Origin: Zhongshania aquatica
Lineage (GTDB): Bacteria > Pseudomonadota > Gammaproteobacteria > Pseudomonadales > Spongiibacteraceae
Length of the DNA: 64,000 nucleotides
Assembly: GCF_027257955.1 (NCBI RefSeq)
Contig: NZ_JANZNQ010000005.1
Coordinates: 62,001-126,000, forward strand
Direction of reading: 5' to 3'
Shown here: piece by piece, positions 26,290 to 36,801 of the stretch
Layout: each line of letters opens with the position of its first letter
Numbering within the stretch: position 1 is the first letter of the stretch
Program-made: the position numbers and the translations under genes
Notes under the pieces: generated by a model
What the model saw: only the letters and a program-made list of their open reading frames with translations
Databases searched by the model: none
What the model was told of the DNA's origin: nothing

Positions 26290-26796
26290 GCTAAAAGTGT
26301 ATCGGCACATTCGCGAACGCGGTATTGCAGCATCCGGCTTAATCCGTTACTTGTTGCTGCGCAGAAGGAAAAATGCCTTAAGATGCTAGTTCATTGGCAA
26401 AGCCAAAAATGATCTCATGTCAGAGTCGGGCACTAAACTATTCGCCCCGCCTTTGAACTCACCGAGCATCGAAAAAAGAAGTACGTCGCCCAGAGACGGC
26501 AAAAAAGAGCTACTGGAAAACTGCGCTCGCGTTATCCAAAATCACTTTCAAACCTAAAAATTTTAACTTTAAGTTCTGTCAAATGAAGCAGTCTCCTTGA
26601 CCAAATAAAATATAATTTAAGCAAAACACTATACGCAACTAAGCTCGAAGAAGAACGTAGACGCCATCTATCAGATGCACTGTTAGTCTCGACGGTAGCC
26701 TTCACCTAAACGAATCGTCAGACAATTAGACTTCTCGGTCAACCACTTCATCCCTGTTTCGGCGCCAGTCGTTGCAAAGAAAAAACTCAGAAGCCA
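26290..26796. other. 507-bp gap without a confident gene
   Basis: The only candidate is a 46-codon frame at 26417-26557 on the plus strand. It starts MSESGTKLFAPPLNSPSI and ends in the helix-like KKELLENCARVIQNHF, but has no ribosome site and is not recognised. It could be the stump of a lost gene. The rest (26558-26796) is AT-rich with no clear promoter or terminator. Confidence 0.35.
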
Positions 26797-27453
26797 CTAC
26801 TGCGGCGGATCAATATGCGGCCCAAGTGTCGTATTAACCCGAAACCAACCCGCAATGCTATAACGCAGGCGGCTTGCGATGGTCACTTCGTGGGGAAAAC
26901 GATCACTTAGAAACACCACCAGAGTGCCCATCAAAGGCGATATTTTTGCGATGGGCTCTAGACTTTCTTCGTACATCACAAGATGGCCGCCGTCGGCCAG
27001 CGCCCAGTTGGGATTTAAATAAAACACGGTAGAGAGCACGCGGTTAGTCCGGCCCTTAAAGGCGTCTACATGTTTCTTATAAAACGCACCGGGCGCATAG
27101 CGGGCAAAATGACATTCGTAATCGAATAGCCCCATAAACAAGCGACGATTAAGTCCTGTGCGGAGCTTTTCCATCCACGCCAAGTAGCTCGCCTCAATCT
27201 CATCTGTTGGTGTTAACCAGCGGATTTCATCATTGCGTACAAAGGGATTTAACTGAAATTCGCCTGCGCGACCAACGCCCGCAGGCCGAAATACGTCGTC
27301 TTCAAAACTGGCGATTCGGGCAAACAAAGCGTCGCTCATGGCGATGGGTAAGGAGGCGGGCAGCACGACGTAGCCTTTTTCAGTTAAGGCATCGGCAATA
27401 CGGTCAAATAGTTGCTCCGTATCCAGCGTAGATAAGAGTACTTCAGCTTCCAC
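26797..27453 (-). CDS. 2-oxoglutarate/Fe(II)-dependent oxygenase (prolyl-hydroxylase-like)
   Basis: The 218-residue protein has a double-stranded beta-helix core with the iron ligands His128 and Asp130 (YKKHVDAF) and His188 (DRFPHEVTIA), and a following arginine (196 or 198) to bind 2-oxoglutarate. The order FARYAPGAFYKKHVD ... FYLNP ... GGHLVMYEE is typical of the SM-20/P4H-like group (compare bacterial prolyl hydroxylases acting on EF-Tu). The GTG start at 27453 has AGGGGA at a good distance. The substrate is not evident. Confidence 0.85.
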   Translation of the reverse strand: MEAEVLLSTLDTEQLFDRIADALTEKGYVVLPASLPIAMSDALFARIASFEDDVFRPAGVGRAGEFQLNPFVRNDEIRWLTPTDEIEASYLAWMEKLRTGLNRRLFMGLFDYECHFARYAPGAFYKKHVDAFKGRTNRVLSTVFYLNPNWALADGGHLVMYEESLEPIAKISPLMGTLVVFLSDRFPHEVTIASRLRYSIAGWFRVNTTLGPHIDPPQ

Positions 27454-27565
27454 TAGACGTCCCCTGAAAAAGCTGCATATTTACCCTTAATCGCTGCGCT
27501 GTCACTAACTAATTTTTTAAAAACAGCATTTTTTGCAGCGAGGCTTAGCGCGGACTACTGAGCCC

Positions 27566-28459
27566 TTAGCGAAGGTGTCGCAGAGTCATCACCAAATCGG
27601 GAATAAACTGCAAATAGCTACCGTACTGCCATAATTGCGCCGATACCGATGGCCGTATTTCACGCTCCACCTTATCTATTAAATTGTGCAGGCGACGACG
27701 ACCCTGCGTGCGATTCACTCCGACTTCAATCACTGGGGCGAGTAACGGCGTTGCCAAAAATACGACTGCAAATCCGGCGACAGCACCGCTAACCGCGACC
27801 CAGGTAGGCACACCAAACCACCCAGCCCACAGCGCCGCCCATGCACTTTGTTGACTGAGGTATACCGTGCTTGCCGCCGACATGCCGATCATCGACGCGC
27901 TACCAAAGGCAATTTTGTCGCTCACGCTTCTGCCCAACAAACCCACACCCAAAAACATGAGCACATCACGGCTGCTGTCATGATGCAGTCCCATCTGCGC
28001 CACCGCCGCCTGTAGCCGCTTTGCGGCAATGTCACTGTCGTAGGGCGCTAAAGCCTCACGCAAGCGTTCAATATCACCCTGCTGATAATCTGGATGGGCG
28101 CGCAACTGCTCGAACAACATCGCTTGCAAGGCCGGCAGGTCCAAAACCTGCTCAGCCAAAATATCTGCTATCGCCTGCTCCTTGCCTGTTAGCGCTCTAT
28201 GAACCGGCTGACCTCGCCGCCCAAGGCTGCGCATTAACCGCCATACAGCACGCGGAATATTCATTAAATCGGCAGGTACGTCGGCTTTATTACGCCAATG
28301 TCTGACAGCAACCGCAGAAAGAGAACTGAAATAGCGAGCGTGTACATCGTCTACCCGCGCATGGGCAGTAGCAAAATGTGCGCTGATCGCCTCACGCAGC
28401 CCTGCCTGCCATTGCGCCTCGGCATCACTGATTTTGGTTTCTTGCTTATCTACGCCCAT
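27566..28459 (-). CDS. Unrecognised membrane protein
   Basis: This protein of 297 residues has a charged helical N-terminal half (residues ~1-165) and two hydrophobic segments around 175-235 (VLMFLGVGLLGRSVSDKIAFGSASMIGMSA and VPTWVAVSGAVAGFAVVFLATPLLAPVIEVG), then a basic helix (RTQGRRRLHNLIDKVEREIR). The ATG at 28459 has GGAG nine bases upstream; a GTG five codons earlier is possible. I do not recognise the family. It is divergent from argA (about 96 bp apart). Confidence 0.75.
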   Translation of the reverse strand: MGVDKQETKISDAEAQWQAGLREAISAHFATAHARVDDVHARYFSSLSAVAVRHWRNKADVPADLMNIPRAVWRLMRSLGRRGQPVHRALTGKEQAIADILAEQVLDLPALQAMLFEQLRAHPDYQQGDIERLREALAPYDSDIAAKRLQAAVAQMGLHHDSSRDVLMFLGVGLLGRSVSDKIAFGSASMIGMSAASTVYLSQQSAWAALWAGWFGVPTWVAVSGAVAGFAVVFLATPLLAPVIEVGVNRTQGRRRLHNLIDKVEREIRPSVSAQLWQYGSYLQFIPDLVMTLRHLR

Positions 28460-28555
28460 AAAGCCCAACTCCACAGAATGCGCATAAAAATGGCTTGTAA
28501 GCCTATGACATTACACACAAAATGAGGGCTTAAACTCATAACACATACCGTTGCC

Positions 28556-29866
28556 ATGTCAGAACATACCGATTACGTAAAATGGTTTCGCAACTCTGCG
28601 CCGTATATTAACGCCCACCGCGGTAAAACATTCGTCATTATGTTTGGGGGTGAAGCTGTTGCGCATCCGAATTTTGCCAACATTGTGCATGATATTGCCC
28701 TGCTCAACAGCCTTGGCGTTAAACTTGTTTTAGTACACGGTGCGCGCCCACAAATAGAAGAGCGGGTTCGTGGCGCGGGTATAGAAAGCCGCTATCACAA
28801 TGATCTACGCATTACCGACGATATCGAACTGCGCTGCGTGACCGACGCGGCAGGGTCGCTACGCGCCCATATTGAAGCACTGTTGTCGATGGGTGTGGCG
28901 AACTCGCCTATGCACGGCGCGGCCATTCGCGTGTGTTCCGGCAATTACGTTATCGCCCGTCCGATTGGCGTGGTAGATGGCGTCGATTTACGTCATACCG
29001 GTATAGTCAGAAAAGTTGATGCGCAGGCTGTACAACAGCAACTCAACCACCAACATATTGTGATGCTATCGCCGTTGGGCTATTCGCCAACGGGCGAGGT
29101 GTTCAATCTCACCGCCGAAGATGTCGCGGTACATACCGCTGCGGCCTTAAAAGCCGACAAACTGATTTTGTTTACCACCGACGCGGGACTGCTCGACAGC
29201 GACGGGGAATTAATACGGCAATGTGAATATCGCGATGTAGATCGCGAGTTAGAATTGCAGGCATCTTTGGCCAGCGATAGCATTGTGCAAGCGGTGGTAG
29301 ATGCGGGTGATCTTGGGATTAACCGTTGCCACATGATTTCTTTCCAGCAAGACGGTGCACTACTGCAAGAGCTCTTTAGTCGTGATGGTGCGGGTACCTT
29401 AATAACCCAAGAACACTATGAGCAATTTATGACCGCCGGTATAGATGATGTCGGTGGCCTGCTTGCCATTATTGAGCCGCTAGAAGCAAAGGGCGTTTTA
29501 CTAAAACGGTCGCGGGAATTATTAGAAAACGAAATCGAACACTTCAAAATTCTCGTTCGCGACGGCATGGTGGTCGCCTGCGCGGCGCTATACCCCTACC
29601 CCGAACAACGCAGCGGCGAAATTGCCTGTGTTGCGACGCATCCCGATTATCGCGGCGCGGATCGAGCTGAGCGCTTGTTAGAGTTACTGGAAAAAGAGGC
29701 CCGCAAAAAAGGTTTGGATTCGGTGTTTGTACTCACCACACAAACCGCGCACTGGTTCCAAGAACAAGGCTATGTAGAATGCCAAATTGACGATTTGCCG
29801 CCGGCAAAAAAACAGCTCTACAACTTTCAGCGCAAGTCTAAAGCCTTTATTAAGGCGCTAAATTAA
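28556..29866 (+). CDS. argA: Amino-acid N-acetyltransferase (N-acetylglutamate synthase)
   Basis: ArgA makes N-acetylglutamate from glutamate and acetyl-CoA, opening the arginine pathway. Residues ~1-290 form an amino-acid-kinase-like domain (FVIMFGGEAV, LVLVHGARPQIEERV) that binds arginine rather than ATP, and ~300-436 a GNAT domain (GEIACVATHPDYRGADRAERLLELLEKEARKKGL with the acetyl-CoA loop). The length of 436 residues is typical of the classical ArgA. The ATG lies 1 bp upstream of a compact operon with rsmE. argB is encoded 23 kb away in the same window. Confidence 0.95.
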   Translation: MSEHTDYVKWFRNSAPYINAHRGKTFVIMFGGEAVAHPNFANIVHDIALLNSLGVKLVLVHGARPQIEERVRGAGIESRYHNDLRITDDIELRCVTDAAGSLRAHIEALLSMGVANSPMHGAAIRVCSGNYVIARPIGVVDGVDLRHTGIVRKVDAQAVQQQLNHQHIVMLSPLGYSPTGEVFNLTAEDVAVHTAAALKADKLILFTTDAGLLDSDGELIRQCEYRDVDRELELQASLASDSIVQAVVDAGDLGINRCHMISFQQDGALLQELFSRDGAGTLITQEHYEQFMTAGIDDVGGLLAIIEPLEAKGVLLKRSRELLENEIEHFKILVRDGMVVACAALYPYPEQRSGEIACVATHPDYRGADRAERLLELLEKEARKKGLDSVFVLTTQTAHWFQEQGYVECQIDDLPPAKKQLYNFQRKSKAFIKALN

Positions 29867-29867
29867 G

Positions 29868-30611
29868 ATGCGCGTACCGAGAATTTATGTAGAACAGGAC
29901 TTGGCTGTCGGCCAAGTCATCTCGCTAGATGAACGCGCGGCGCACTATGTGTCGCACGTGTTGCGGATGCGCGCTGACCGAGATTTAATTCTGTTCAACG
30001 GTGACGGCAATGCCTACCCGGCAAAAATTAGTGACGCGGGGAAAAAGCACGTTAGTTGTCAGCTAGAGGGTGCAACACTCGTCACTACGCCACCCTCGCC
30101 TATTAAGATAGAACTCGCTATCGGTATTTCTAAGGGCGACAGATTTGACTGGGTTATACAAAAAGCGACTGAGCTAGGCGTGACAAAAATTACGCCGCTA
30201 TTTACCGAAAGAGTAGATGTAAAGCTGAGTGGCGAGCGACAAGAAAAGAAACAGCGTCACTGGCAGCAAATTATGATTAGCGCCTGTGAGCAATGTGGCC
30301 GCAATGATTTGGTTGAAATAAGCCAAGCATGCCGACTTGAGGATTGGTACGCAAATTTAGATAGCGAATTAAAACTGGTTTTGTGCCCCAGCCAGAACGA
30401 CCAACTGGTCAACGACGAACTTGCGCCAAATACGTTTACTTTGCTTGTTGGACCGGAAGGCGGGCTAAGTGATGAAGAAATTGCGTACAGTTGTAAACAG
30501 GGTTTTCGCGCCCTGCAAGTAGGACCAAGGGTACTCAGAACAGAAACCGCACCCATCGCCGCCATCAGCATTGTGCAGCATCGCTGGGGAGATATGGGCT
30601 GGCTAAGCTAA
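29868..30611 (+). CDS. rsmE: 16S rRNA (uracil(1498)-N(3))-methyltransferase
   Basis: RsmE methylates U1498 of 16S rRNA. The 247-residue protein has the N-terminal PUA-like part (RVPRIYVEQDLAVGQVISLDERAAHYVSHVLRMR) and a SPOUT methyltransferase domain with ELAIGISKGDRFDWVIQKATELGVTKITPL, LVGPEGGLSDEEI and the knot LQVGPRVLRTETAPIAAISIVQ. The start codon follows the argA stop by a single base, so the two are translated from one message. Confidence 0.95.
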   Translation: MRVPRIYVEQDLAVGQVISLDERAAHYVSHVLRMRADRDLILFNGDGNAYPAKISDAGKKHVSCQLEGATLVTTPPSPIKIELAIGISKGDRFDWVIQKATELGVTKITPLFTERVDVKLSGERQEKKQRHWQQIMISACEQCGRNDLVEISQACRLEDWYANLDSELKLVLCPSQNDQLVNDELAPNTFTLLVGPEGGLSDEEIAYSCKQGFRALQVGPRVLRTETAPIAAISIVQHRWGDMGWLS

Positions 30612-30673
30612 TGCTTACCCTATCCATGGCCCCGAATCCAATCTTTATCAGTAAGCAGATTGCCAAGCTCTAC

Positions 30674-31135
30674 CTACAGAGCCTCAATAATTTCCTGCTC
30701 CAACATATCCCAATCCGGAATCATTAATTTGGTGTCGAGCGCACGAACATAGCTGTGAATCAGCGGATTCGTTTCGGTATCTATGGGTGTAATATCACTG
30801 TCTCTTAAGCGTGCAAGCCGCGGCACACCGCTCAACGCCACGCAAAAAAAGGGCATTTTTTGGCGATCGGTAATTCCGTTTAACACCGCCATTTGGCGTA
30901 GTGTTACACCTGCCGGTAACTCGCCTTCAAGCAGTCCCTCAAAGCTAATCACCGGTATTTCCTGCTCACGCCAGATCATATAGCCAAGTAAAAAAGGGGA
31001 CGACACTGCAGAAGTAAGCTGGCCAGCCAGAACGACCTCCGCCACTGCCGCATTGGGGAGGAGTAAGGCACTGCCTACCAAGGGTAAAATAATATTAGTC
31101 TGTACCGACGACCGAGTTTCTACTAGCTCACTCAT
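30674..31135 (-). CDS. chpC: CheW-like protein ChpC
   Basis: The 153-residue protein is a CheW-domain adaptor (ILPLVGSALLLPNAAVAEVVLAGQL, then LLGYMIWREQEIPVISFEGLLEG). It lies directly after chpA and overlaps it by four bases (ATGA), so translation is coupled. In Pseudomonas ChpC is one of two CheW-like adaptors of the Pil-Chp pathway that controls twitching and cAMP. The methylesterase gene chpB, which stands between chpA and chpC there, is missing here. Confidence 0.85.
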   Translation of the reverse strand: MSELVETRSSVQTNIILPLVGSALLLPNAAVAEVVLAGQLTSAVSSPFLLGYMIWREQEIPVISFEGLLEGELPAGVTLRQMAVLNGITDRQKMPFFCVALSGVPRLARLRDSDITPIDTETNPLIHSYVRALDTKLMIPDWDMLEQEIIEAL

Positions 31136-34100
31136 GCATCCACCACGCCAGACATGACTTCATCAATCGCCTTCAATAACTGAATTTCTTGGTAGGGTTT
31201 ACCTAGAAAATTGTGCACACCAAGCGCAAAAGCACGCTGACGATGCTTTTGACCCGTACGAGAACTAATCATAATAATAGGTATGTCCTTCATCCGCGGA
31301 TTACTGCGCAAACGACTCGCCACTTCAAAGCCGTCCATACGCGGCATTTCTATATCCAACAAAATGACATCGGGAAGACGCTCGCTATCCTGCAGCTGAT
31401 TTACCGCGTCTAAACCATCGCGGGCCAAGGCCACTTCCATATGCTGACGGGTGAGAAGTCGCGACGTTACTTTACGCACCGTCACCGAGTCATCCACCAC
31501 CATGACCAAACGGCTGGTCAACCGAGACGCGGCAGCTGGCAATTGCTGCTGATTACCCGCCAAGCGACGCGCCACATCAGCACGAATACTGGCGAGCATG
31601 TCTAAAATGACAACCACACTACCGTCACCAAGCACCGTCGCACCGGACAAGCCCGGCACCGCCGCAAACTGCGGCCCAAGGGTTTTTACGACAACTTCGC
31701 GAGAACCCATCAGTGAATCCACTTGAATCGCGGTAGGCGGCTCGGCATTGCGAATCAGCAATACCGGGCGAGACTCTAACTGCCCCTCAAGATGAGCCAC
31801 CCGACCTGAGTCGAGTAAATTACCCATATAACGCAATTTGTACTGCTGCCCTGCGTATTCGAAATCCGGACCATTCTCTTGGTAGTACACGTCGAGCTCA
31901 TAGGGGCTGACTCGCACAATACCTTCAATATTATTCAGTGGCACCGCGAAGATTTCACCACCCACGCTCACCATTAAGGCACGGTTTACCGAAACGGTGA
32001 ATGGCAGACGAATTTCAAAGCGCGAACCTTTGCCCGCCTCGGTCTTAATCTCAATCGCGCCGCCCAGCTGCTTAATTTCACTGCGGACCACGTCCATACC
32101 CACGCCACGCCCAGAGATTTGCGTAACATTTTTCGCTGTACTAAACCCAGCATGGAATATATATTCAAGCAGCTGACGCTCGCTAAGTTCAGCGTCCGCG
32201 GTAATGAGCCCCATGTCCTCTGCTCGCCGACGAACAGCCTGCAAATTTATACCGCCGCCATCGTCACTAATCACAATAACTACGTCGCCGCCCTGCCGGT
32301 CAAAGCGCATTTTAATTTCGCCGACCGTTGGTTTACCGGCCGCCTCGCGCACTTCTGGCGACTCTATACCGTGGTCTATCGCGTTGCGAAGCATATGTTC
32401 TAGCGCGGGAATAATACGCTCTAAGACTCGGCGGTCCATCTCTCCTTCGGCGTTGTAAACATTAAACTCAACCCGTTTATCTAATTCGCTACCGATCTGC
32501 CGCACGCCCCGTCGCAACCTGGGTACCATGCGCGAGAAGTTGACCAACTGCGAACGCATCAAGCCTTCTTGGAGTTCAGTGTTAACCCGCGACTGCTGAA
32601 CTAACAGCGTTTCCATGTCGCGACTTTTTTCGAGTAGCGTACCGCGTAAATCTACTAAGTCAGACGCAGACTCTAAAAGTGCTCGCGACAATTGCTGTAA
32701 TTGTGAATAGCGGTCGAACTCTAGCGGGTCAAAACCATCGGCGCCTTCGCTTTCCACCTGCTCCTGACGAAAAATAATTTGCGCTTCGGTTTCTATATCC
32801 ATACGCCTCACCTGACCCCGCAAGCGATCGACGGTAATTTCCATTTCTTCCAGCGAAAAATTAATTTCGTTCACTTGCTCTTCAACACGACCGCGAGCAA
32901 TAGAAGTTTCACCCGCCAAGTTAATTAAGCGTTCAAGCAGTGGCGACGGCACCTTGATCATTTCTTGTGGCGTCGCTTTCGCCATCGACGATGCCAGAGA
33001 ATAATCTTCTCTAAGAAGTCTTTCCGTCTGTGAGACCGGCGCCACGTCTTGCGCAGGTATTTCACTAAACTCGATGTCCGAAGTAACGTCTTCCTCAACC
33101 GTATTTATAAAATCACTAAGATTTGGATCGATAGGCGGCGCAGCAAGTGTCGGGTCATCAATAGCGGCAACCGCGTGTACCAGCTGATCTTGAAATTGCT
33201 GTACAAGATTGAAGAATTCGTCACTGGACGTATTGCGCTGGGCGACAGCAGTCGCAATGGCTGTTTCAAAATTATGGCTAAGATCGCCAACCGCCATCAT
33301 TCCCGACAAGCGCGCACCACCTTTTAATGTGTGCAAATAACGCTGAATATTATCGAGATGAACTAGCTCATCGCGCTCACCAGCCCAATGCTGAATAGAC
33401 TCGTCTAAGCTCTCTAATAAATCTGCCGCTTCTTCTAAAAAGATCTCCAGTATTTCGATATCAATACTGTCTTCAACCGCAGGCAAAGATGTGCCTTCGT
33501 TTACGGCCGCACCACTATTGGGTGTTTGCTCGTAGCCAGAATTTGATGCCTGTGTACTATCGACATCGACATTGGTATTTGCGACATTTTGATCAGCAGT
33601 AAACTCTTCCTCAACAAAGTCACCGCTTTCACCAAACGTATTATCGGCTGAGGCGACTGACTCAGAAGTAGTTAAATCAACATTATCCTTAGTGACATCT
33701 GCAGGGACGTCCTCAATAACAATCTCTTCCGGCTCGCCAAACTCCTCGACTGTTTCAAGCCGTTCAACCGGAGAAGCCAATTCAATTTCTATGGGTTCCG
33801 CTGCGATCAAATCCACATTGCGAATCCGATCAATTAAATCGCTATTTTCTAATACCGTTTGTTCAGCCGCCAACTGATTTAAATAATCCATTAGCTGCTC
33901 TAAAGCTTCATTTACCAGCGTAGTAAAATGTTGTGGCAAAGGATCTATTGCATGACTAAGCATTACCTGTAAGGCCTGCGCCAACTCGGCAATTGGCTCG
34001 CAGTTAATTTCCTCAGCGCGCTGCGCAAATACTCCCATAATTTGGGCGTACTCGACCAAGGTGCCAGCGTCGATGTCTTGATTTTCACTAAGAATGTCCA

Positions 34101-36687
34101 AGAGACCTTGAACACTGTCTAAATTATTAGCCAAAAACGCGTCGAGTGCACCGGCAGATACCTCGCCACGGGCATTGCGATCAGACGCAAATTCAGCCTC
34201 GTGAATTAACTGCACAGATAAGGCATTGATAGACGACAACAAGGTTTTTGGCGTATGCAAAGACGCTACCGGTGTGTCGGCCAACTGCTTGACCATTGAT
34301 CTAACTTGTCGAACTACATCTGAAATCAGGGCAACAAGGTTCTCACCTGCAGCAACCCGCATAGAGCGCAACTCTTTAACGAGACTCTCTAAGGGAGAAA
34401 TGATATTGGCGACCGGCCATACCTCGGCCATTTTCGACGAGCCTTTCAGGGTATGCAGCGCTCGCTGCACCTCATCGGTCAATCTAGCAGGATAGCTATC
34501 GACGCTCTCGATATAGGCTTCTAGCACCCGCAAATGGGTATCTGCCTCACCCATAAAAATCGACGTCAAACCATCTTCGTCAGCACCGGAACCCGCATTG
34601 GATTGAGGGATTTGCTCCTGCGCTAAGGCACCGGCAAAGGTCATTAATCCATCTACTGAAGACGGCGGTAATTCCCGGCCTTCAGCAAGCCCCGCAATCA
34701 GATCTGGCAGTAGCGCCGTTACATTTTCAACCAGTTGTAGACGCGCGTCATCCATCACGAAATGACTGTCTACCACCTTGTTCAACATTGCCTCAACAGA
34801 CCACGCTAACTCACCCATTTGGTAAGCGCCAACCATGCGACCGCTGCCCTTCAGGGTGTGAAAAGCTCGTCGAACCACTGCTAGATAGTCTTCTGAATCC
34901 AGACGATCTTTCCAAATGGGTAAGGTTTCATTGAGTAGAGCAAGTACGTCCTGCGCTTCCTCAAGAAAGATATCAACAATATCGGGATCAAGCTCTACTA
35001 CCGCACCAACATCTGCTGGCTCCGCCGCCTCTTTCGCGTCGGTGTTTTTACCTGGCCAAGGCAGTATATTCGTCGCATCACGCGGCGCGCCAGGCACCGG
35101 ATAACCCAATTTGGCAACACAGGCTTCCGCACCGACGAGTAGCGCCTCATCATCATTTTGACGACCGCTGCTGCTCCGCTCGAGGTAATAGTCCACTGAC
35201 GTTAAGGCATCCGCCAAGGCATCCAATGTTTGCCAATCTGGCACTATTTGTTGAGTAAGTATTTTGTCAGTAAGGTACTCGGCACAGCGCTCCAACACTA
35301 AAGCGGGTGCCGCAAAACCGACTGAACTCGCTAGTGCCGCAGATTCCCGAAGTTGCGCCGGTGTGCTCTGTAAATTGCTACTCTGCCAATGCTCTGCCAC
35401 ATAGGCAATAATCGCCTCTTGAGCATCGAATAAAATTGACCGACTTTGCGCAATAACACTGCGCGTAGTCACTTCGGTATTTGGCTCGCCTGTCTGTGCT
35501 GCGTCGGCGACTGTATCAGCCGGTGACAATAAACGCTCCGCTAGTCGCTGCAACGACGTAGCAACCGCCTGCATTTGCTGGCCGGCCAAACCAAGCTCCA
35601 CCTGATCGATAATAGCTTTTAGTGGATAGAGCGATTCCACCCACCCCAATACCGCCATAGCGTCACAGATACTGGTGCAGCGCCCCAGCAATACATCATT
35701 GTCAGACACCGCATTTGACGCAGTCCTTAGCTCGCTAACGATAGCCTGCCGCGCCAATTCAACAAAAGACAAATGGGCGGCGCTCTTTTCAGTCACGCCA
35801 TCGAATAAACCACCAAGCTCATGTTTTTCGCGTTCTTCGCTTATATAGCGCGACGAGGCAGGACTGCTGGCGATATAAAAGGAAATGTCTTTGAGTAGAG
35901 GTACAGACACGGGCCGTTGTGCAGCCTGCTGTCCGTCCATCACTAGTATTTTTAGCTCCGAACCCAAGCGACTTAATACATTGCGTACCGCAAAATGATT
36001 GGCAATTGATTCGTTAAGTAGGCCTTCTATCAAGGCCAGGGCCGACGACCACAGTACTTGTTGTGCCTGACCACTGCAGAGCTTAGATGCTCGTCCGGCG
36101 ACTTTTCCTAAGTAAACCAGGTTTTGCTTTTCGTCATCGCCACGCAAATAGGCCTGCAGCGCAATTTGGTACATTTTCAGTAATTTGCCGGCCAACTCCG
36201 TAAAGGTTTGTGCCGACAACGTAGATTCATTGGCCGTCGAATCTGCTGCCAAGTTCAACGCGGGGTTAAACAAGACAGTAGACGATAAAAGGGATTGATG
36301 GTTTGCCGCGCGAAGGTCGTTAAATATCATGATTAACGAGGCAGGCAACTCACTCTTACTATCTTTCACACGCCGTAAATAGGCTGGCAGTTCATCGGCA
36401 CTGGTTTGCACTGCGTGTAATACATCGTGCTGGCTGCGTGCAATATCACCGCCAGCGATTGCAGATTGAATACTGCGTTCCATCTCATCGACTAACAGCG
36501 CGGCACCACTAAACTCGATCATCCGCAGGCTACCCTGAACCTGATGCAGCAGCATGCTTGCACGATCTAAAGAACTTACGTGGTCATTTTGAAAAAAATC
36601 GTCAATCAGTGACACGCACTGACCTAGGGCTTCTGAAATCTCTCCAGAAACCCACTCAAGCGCTATATAGTCTCGGCGATCAGTCAT
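31132..36687 (-). CDS. chpA: Pil-Chp hybrid histidine kinase ChpA
   Basis: ChpA is the CheA-type kinase of the type IV pilus chemosensory system. Recognisable phosphotransfer sites are His48 (HQVQGS, a weaker match), His610 (HTLKGSGRMVG), His745 (HTLKGSSKMAE) and His1119 (HTLKGGARLSG); other segments look like degenerate Hpt helices. Then come a dimerisation domain, the ATPase with HMLRNAIDHGIE, DDGGGI and GRGVGMDVV, a CheW-like domain, and a C-terminal receiver with Asp1778 (LLDIEMPRMDGF). At 1851 residues it is shorter than the ~2470 of P. aeruginosa. I chose the ATG at 36687 (MTDRRDYIALEW), the family start; a GTG 15 codons upstream has no support. Confidence 0.93.
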   Translation of the reverse strand: MTDRRDYIALEWVSGEISEALGQCVSLIDDFFQNDHVSSLDRASMLLHQVQGSLRMIEFSGAALLVDEMERSIQSAIAGGDIARSQHDVLHAVQTSADELPAYLRRVKDSKSELPASLIMIFNDLRAANHQSLLSSTVLFNPALNLAADSTANESTLSAQTFTELAGKLLKMYQIALQAYLRGDDEKQNLVYLGKVAGRASKLCSGQAQQVLWSSALALIEGLLNESIANHFAVRNVLSRLGSELKILVMDGQQAAQRPVSVPLLKDISFYIASSPASSRYISEEREKHELGGLFDGVTEKSAAHLSFVELARQAIVSELRTASNAVSDNDVLLGRCTSICDAMAVLGWVESLYPLKAIIDQVELGLAGQQMQAVATSLQRLAERLLSPADTVADAAQTGEPNTEVTTRSVIAQSRSILFDAQEAIIAYVAEHWQSSNLQSTPAQLRESAALASSVGFAAPALVLERCAEYLTDKILTQQIVPDWQTLDALADALTSVDYYLERSSSGRQNDDEALLVGAEACVAKLGYPVPGAPRDATNILPWPGKNTDAKEAAEPADVGAVVELDPDIVDIFLEEAQDVLALLNETLPIWKDRLDSEDYLAVVRRAFHTLKGSGRMVGAYQMGELAWSVEAMLNKVVDSHFVMDDARLQLVENVTALLPDLIAGLAEGRELPPSSVDGLMTFAGALAQEQIPQSNAGSGADEDGLTSIFMGEADTHLRVLEAYIESVDSYPARLTDEVQRALHTLKGSSKMAEVWPVANIISPLESLVKELRSMRVAAGENLVALISDVVRQVRSMVKQLADTPVASLHTPKTLLSSINALSVQLIHEAEFASDRNARGEVSAGALDAFLANNLDSVQGLLDILSENQDIDAGTLVEYAQIMGVFAQRAEEINCEPIAELAQALQVMLSHAIDPLPQHFTTLVNEALEQLMDYLNQLAAEQTVLENSDLIDRIRNVDLIAAEPIEIELASPVERLETVEEFGEPEEIVIEDVPADVTKDNVDLTTSESVASADNTFGESGDFVEEEFTADQNVANTNVDVDSTQASNSGYEQTPNSGAAVNEGTSLPAVEDSIDIEILEIFLEEAADLLESLDESIQHWAGERDELVHLDNIQRYLHTLKGGARLSGMMAVGDLSHNFETAIATAVAQRNTSSDEFFNLVQQFQDQLVHAVAAIDDPTLAAPPIDPNLSDFINTVEEDVTSDIEFSEIPAQDVAPVSQTERLLREDYSLASSMAKATPQEMIKVPSPLLERLINLAGETSIARGRVEEQVNEINFSLEEMEITVDRLRGQVRRMDIETEAQIIFRQEQVESEGADGFDPLEFDRYSQLQQLSRALLESASDLVDLRGTLLEKSRDMETLLVQQSRVNTELQEGLMRSQLVNFSRMVPRLRRGVRQIGSELDKRVEFNVYNAEGEMDRRVLERIIPALEHMLRNAIDHGIESPEVREAAGKPTVGEIKMRFDRQGGDVVIVISDDGGGINLQAVRRRAEDMGLITADAELSERQLLEYIFHAGFSTAKNVTQISGRGVGMDVVRSEIKQLGGAIEIKTEAGKGSRFEIRLPFTVSVNRALMVSVGGEIFAVPLNNIEGIVRVSPYELDVYYQENGPDFEYAGQQYKLRYMGNLLDSGRVAHLEGQLESRPVLLIRNAEPPTAIQVDSLMGSREVVVKTLGPQFAAVPGLSGATVLGDGSVVVILDMLASIRADVARRLAGNQQQLPAAASRLTSRLVMVVDDSVTVRKVTSRLLTRQHMEVALARDGLDAVNQLQDSERLPDVILLDIEMPRMDGFEVASRLRSNPRMKDIPIIMISSRTGQKHRQRAFALGVHNFLGKPYQEIQLLKAIDEVMSGVVDA

Positions 36688-36801
36688 ATCGTTGAACTCT
36701 ACATTCCCTTGCCATAACGATGTTCGCAGCACCGTTTTTATAAGCGATCACTACGCAATCTACAGCCGTATTGTTCGCTGCGAACACCGTGGCGCAGGCA
36801 A

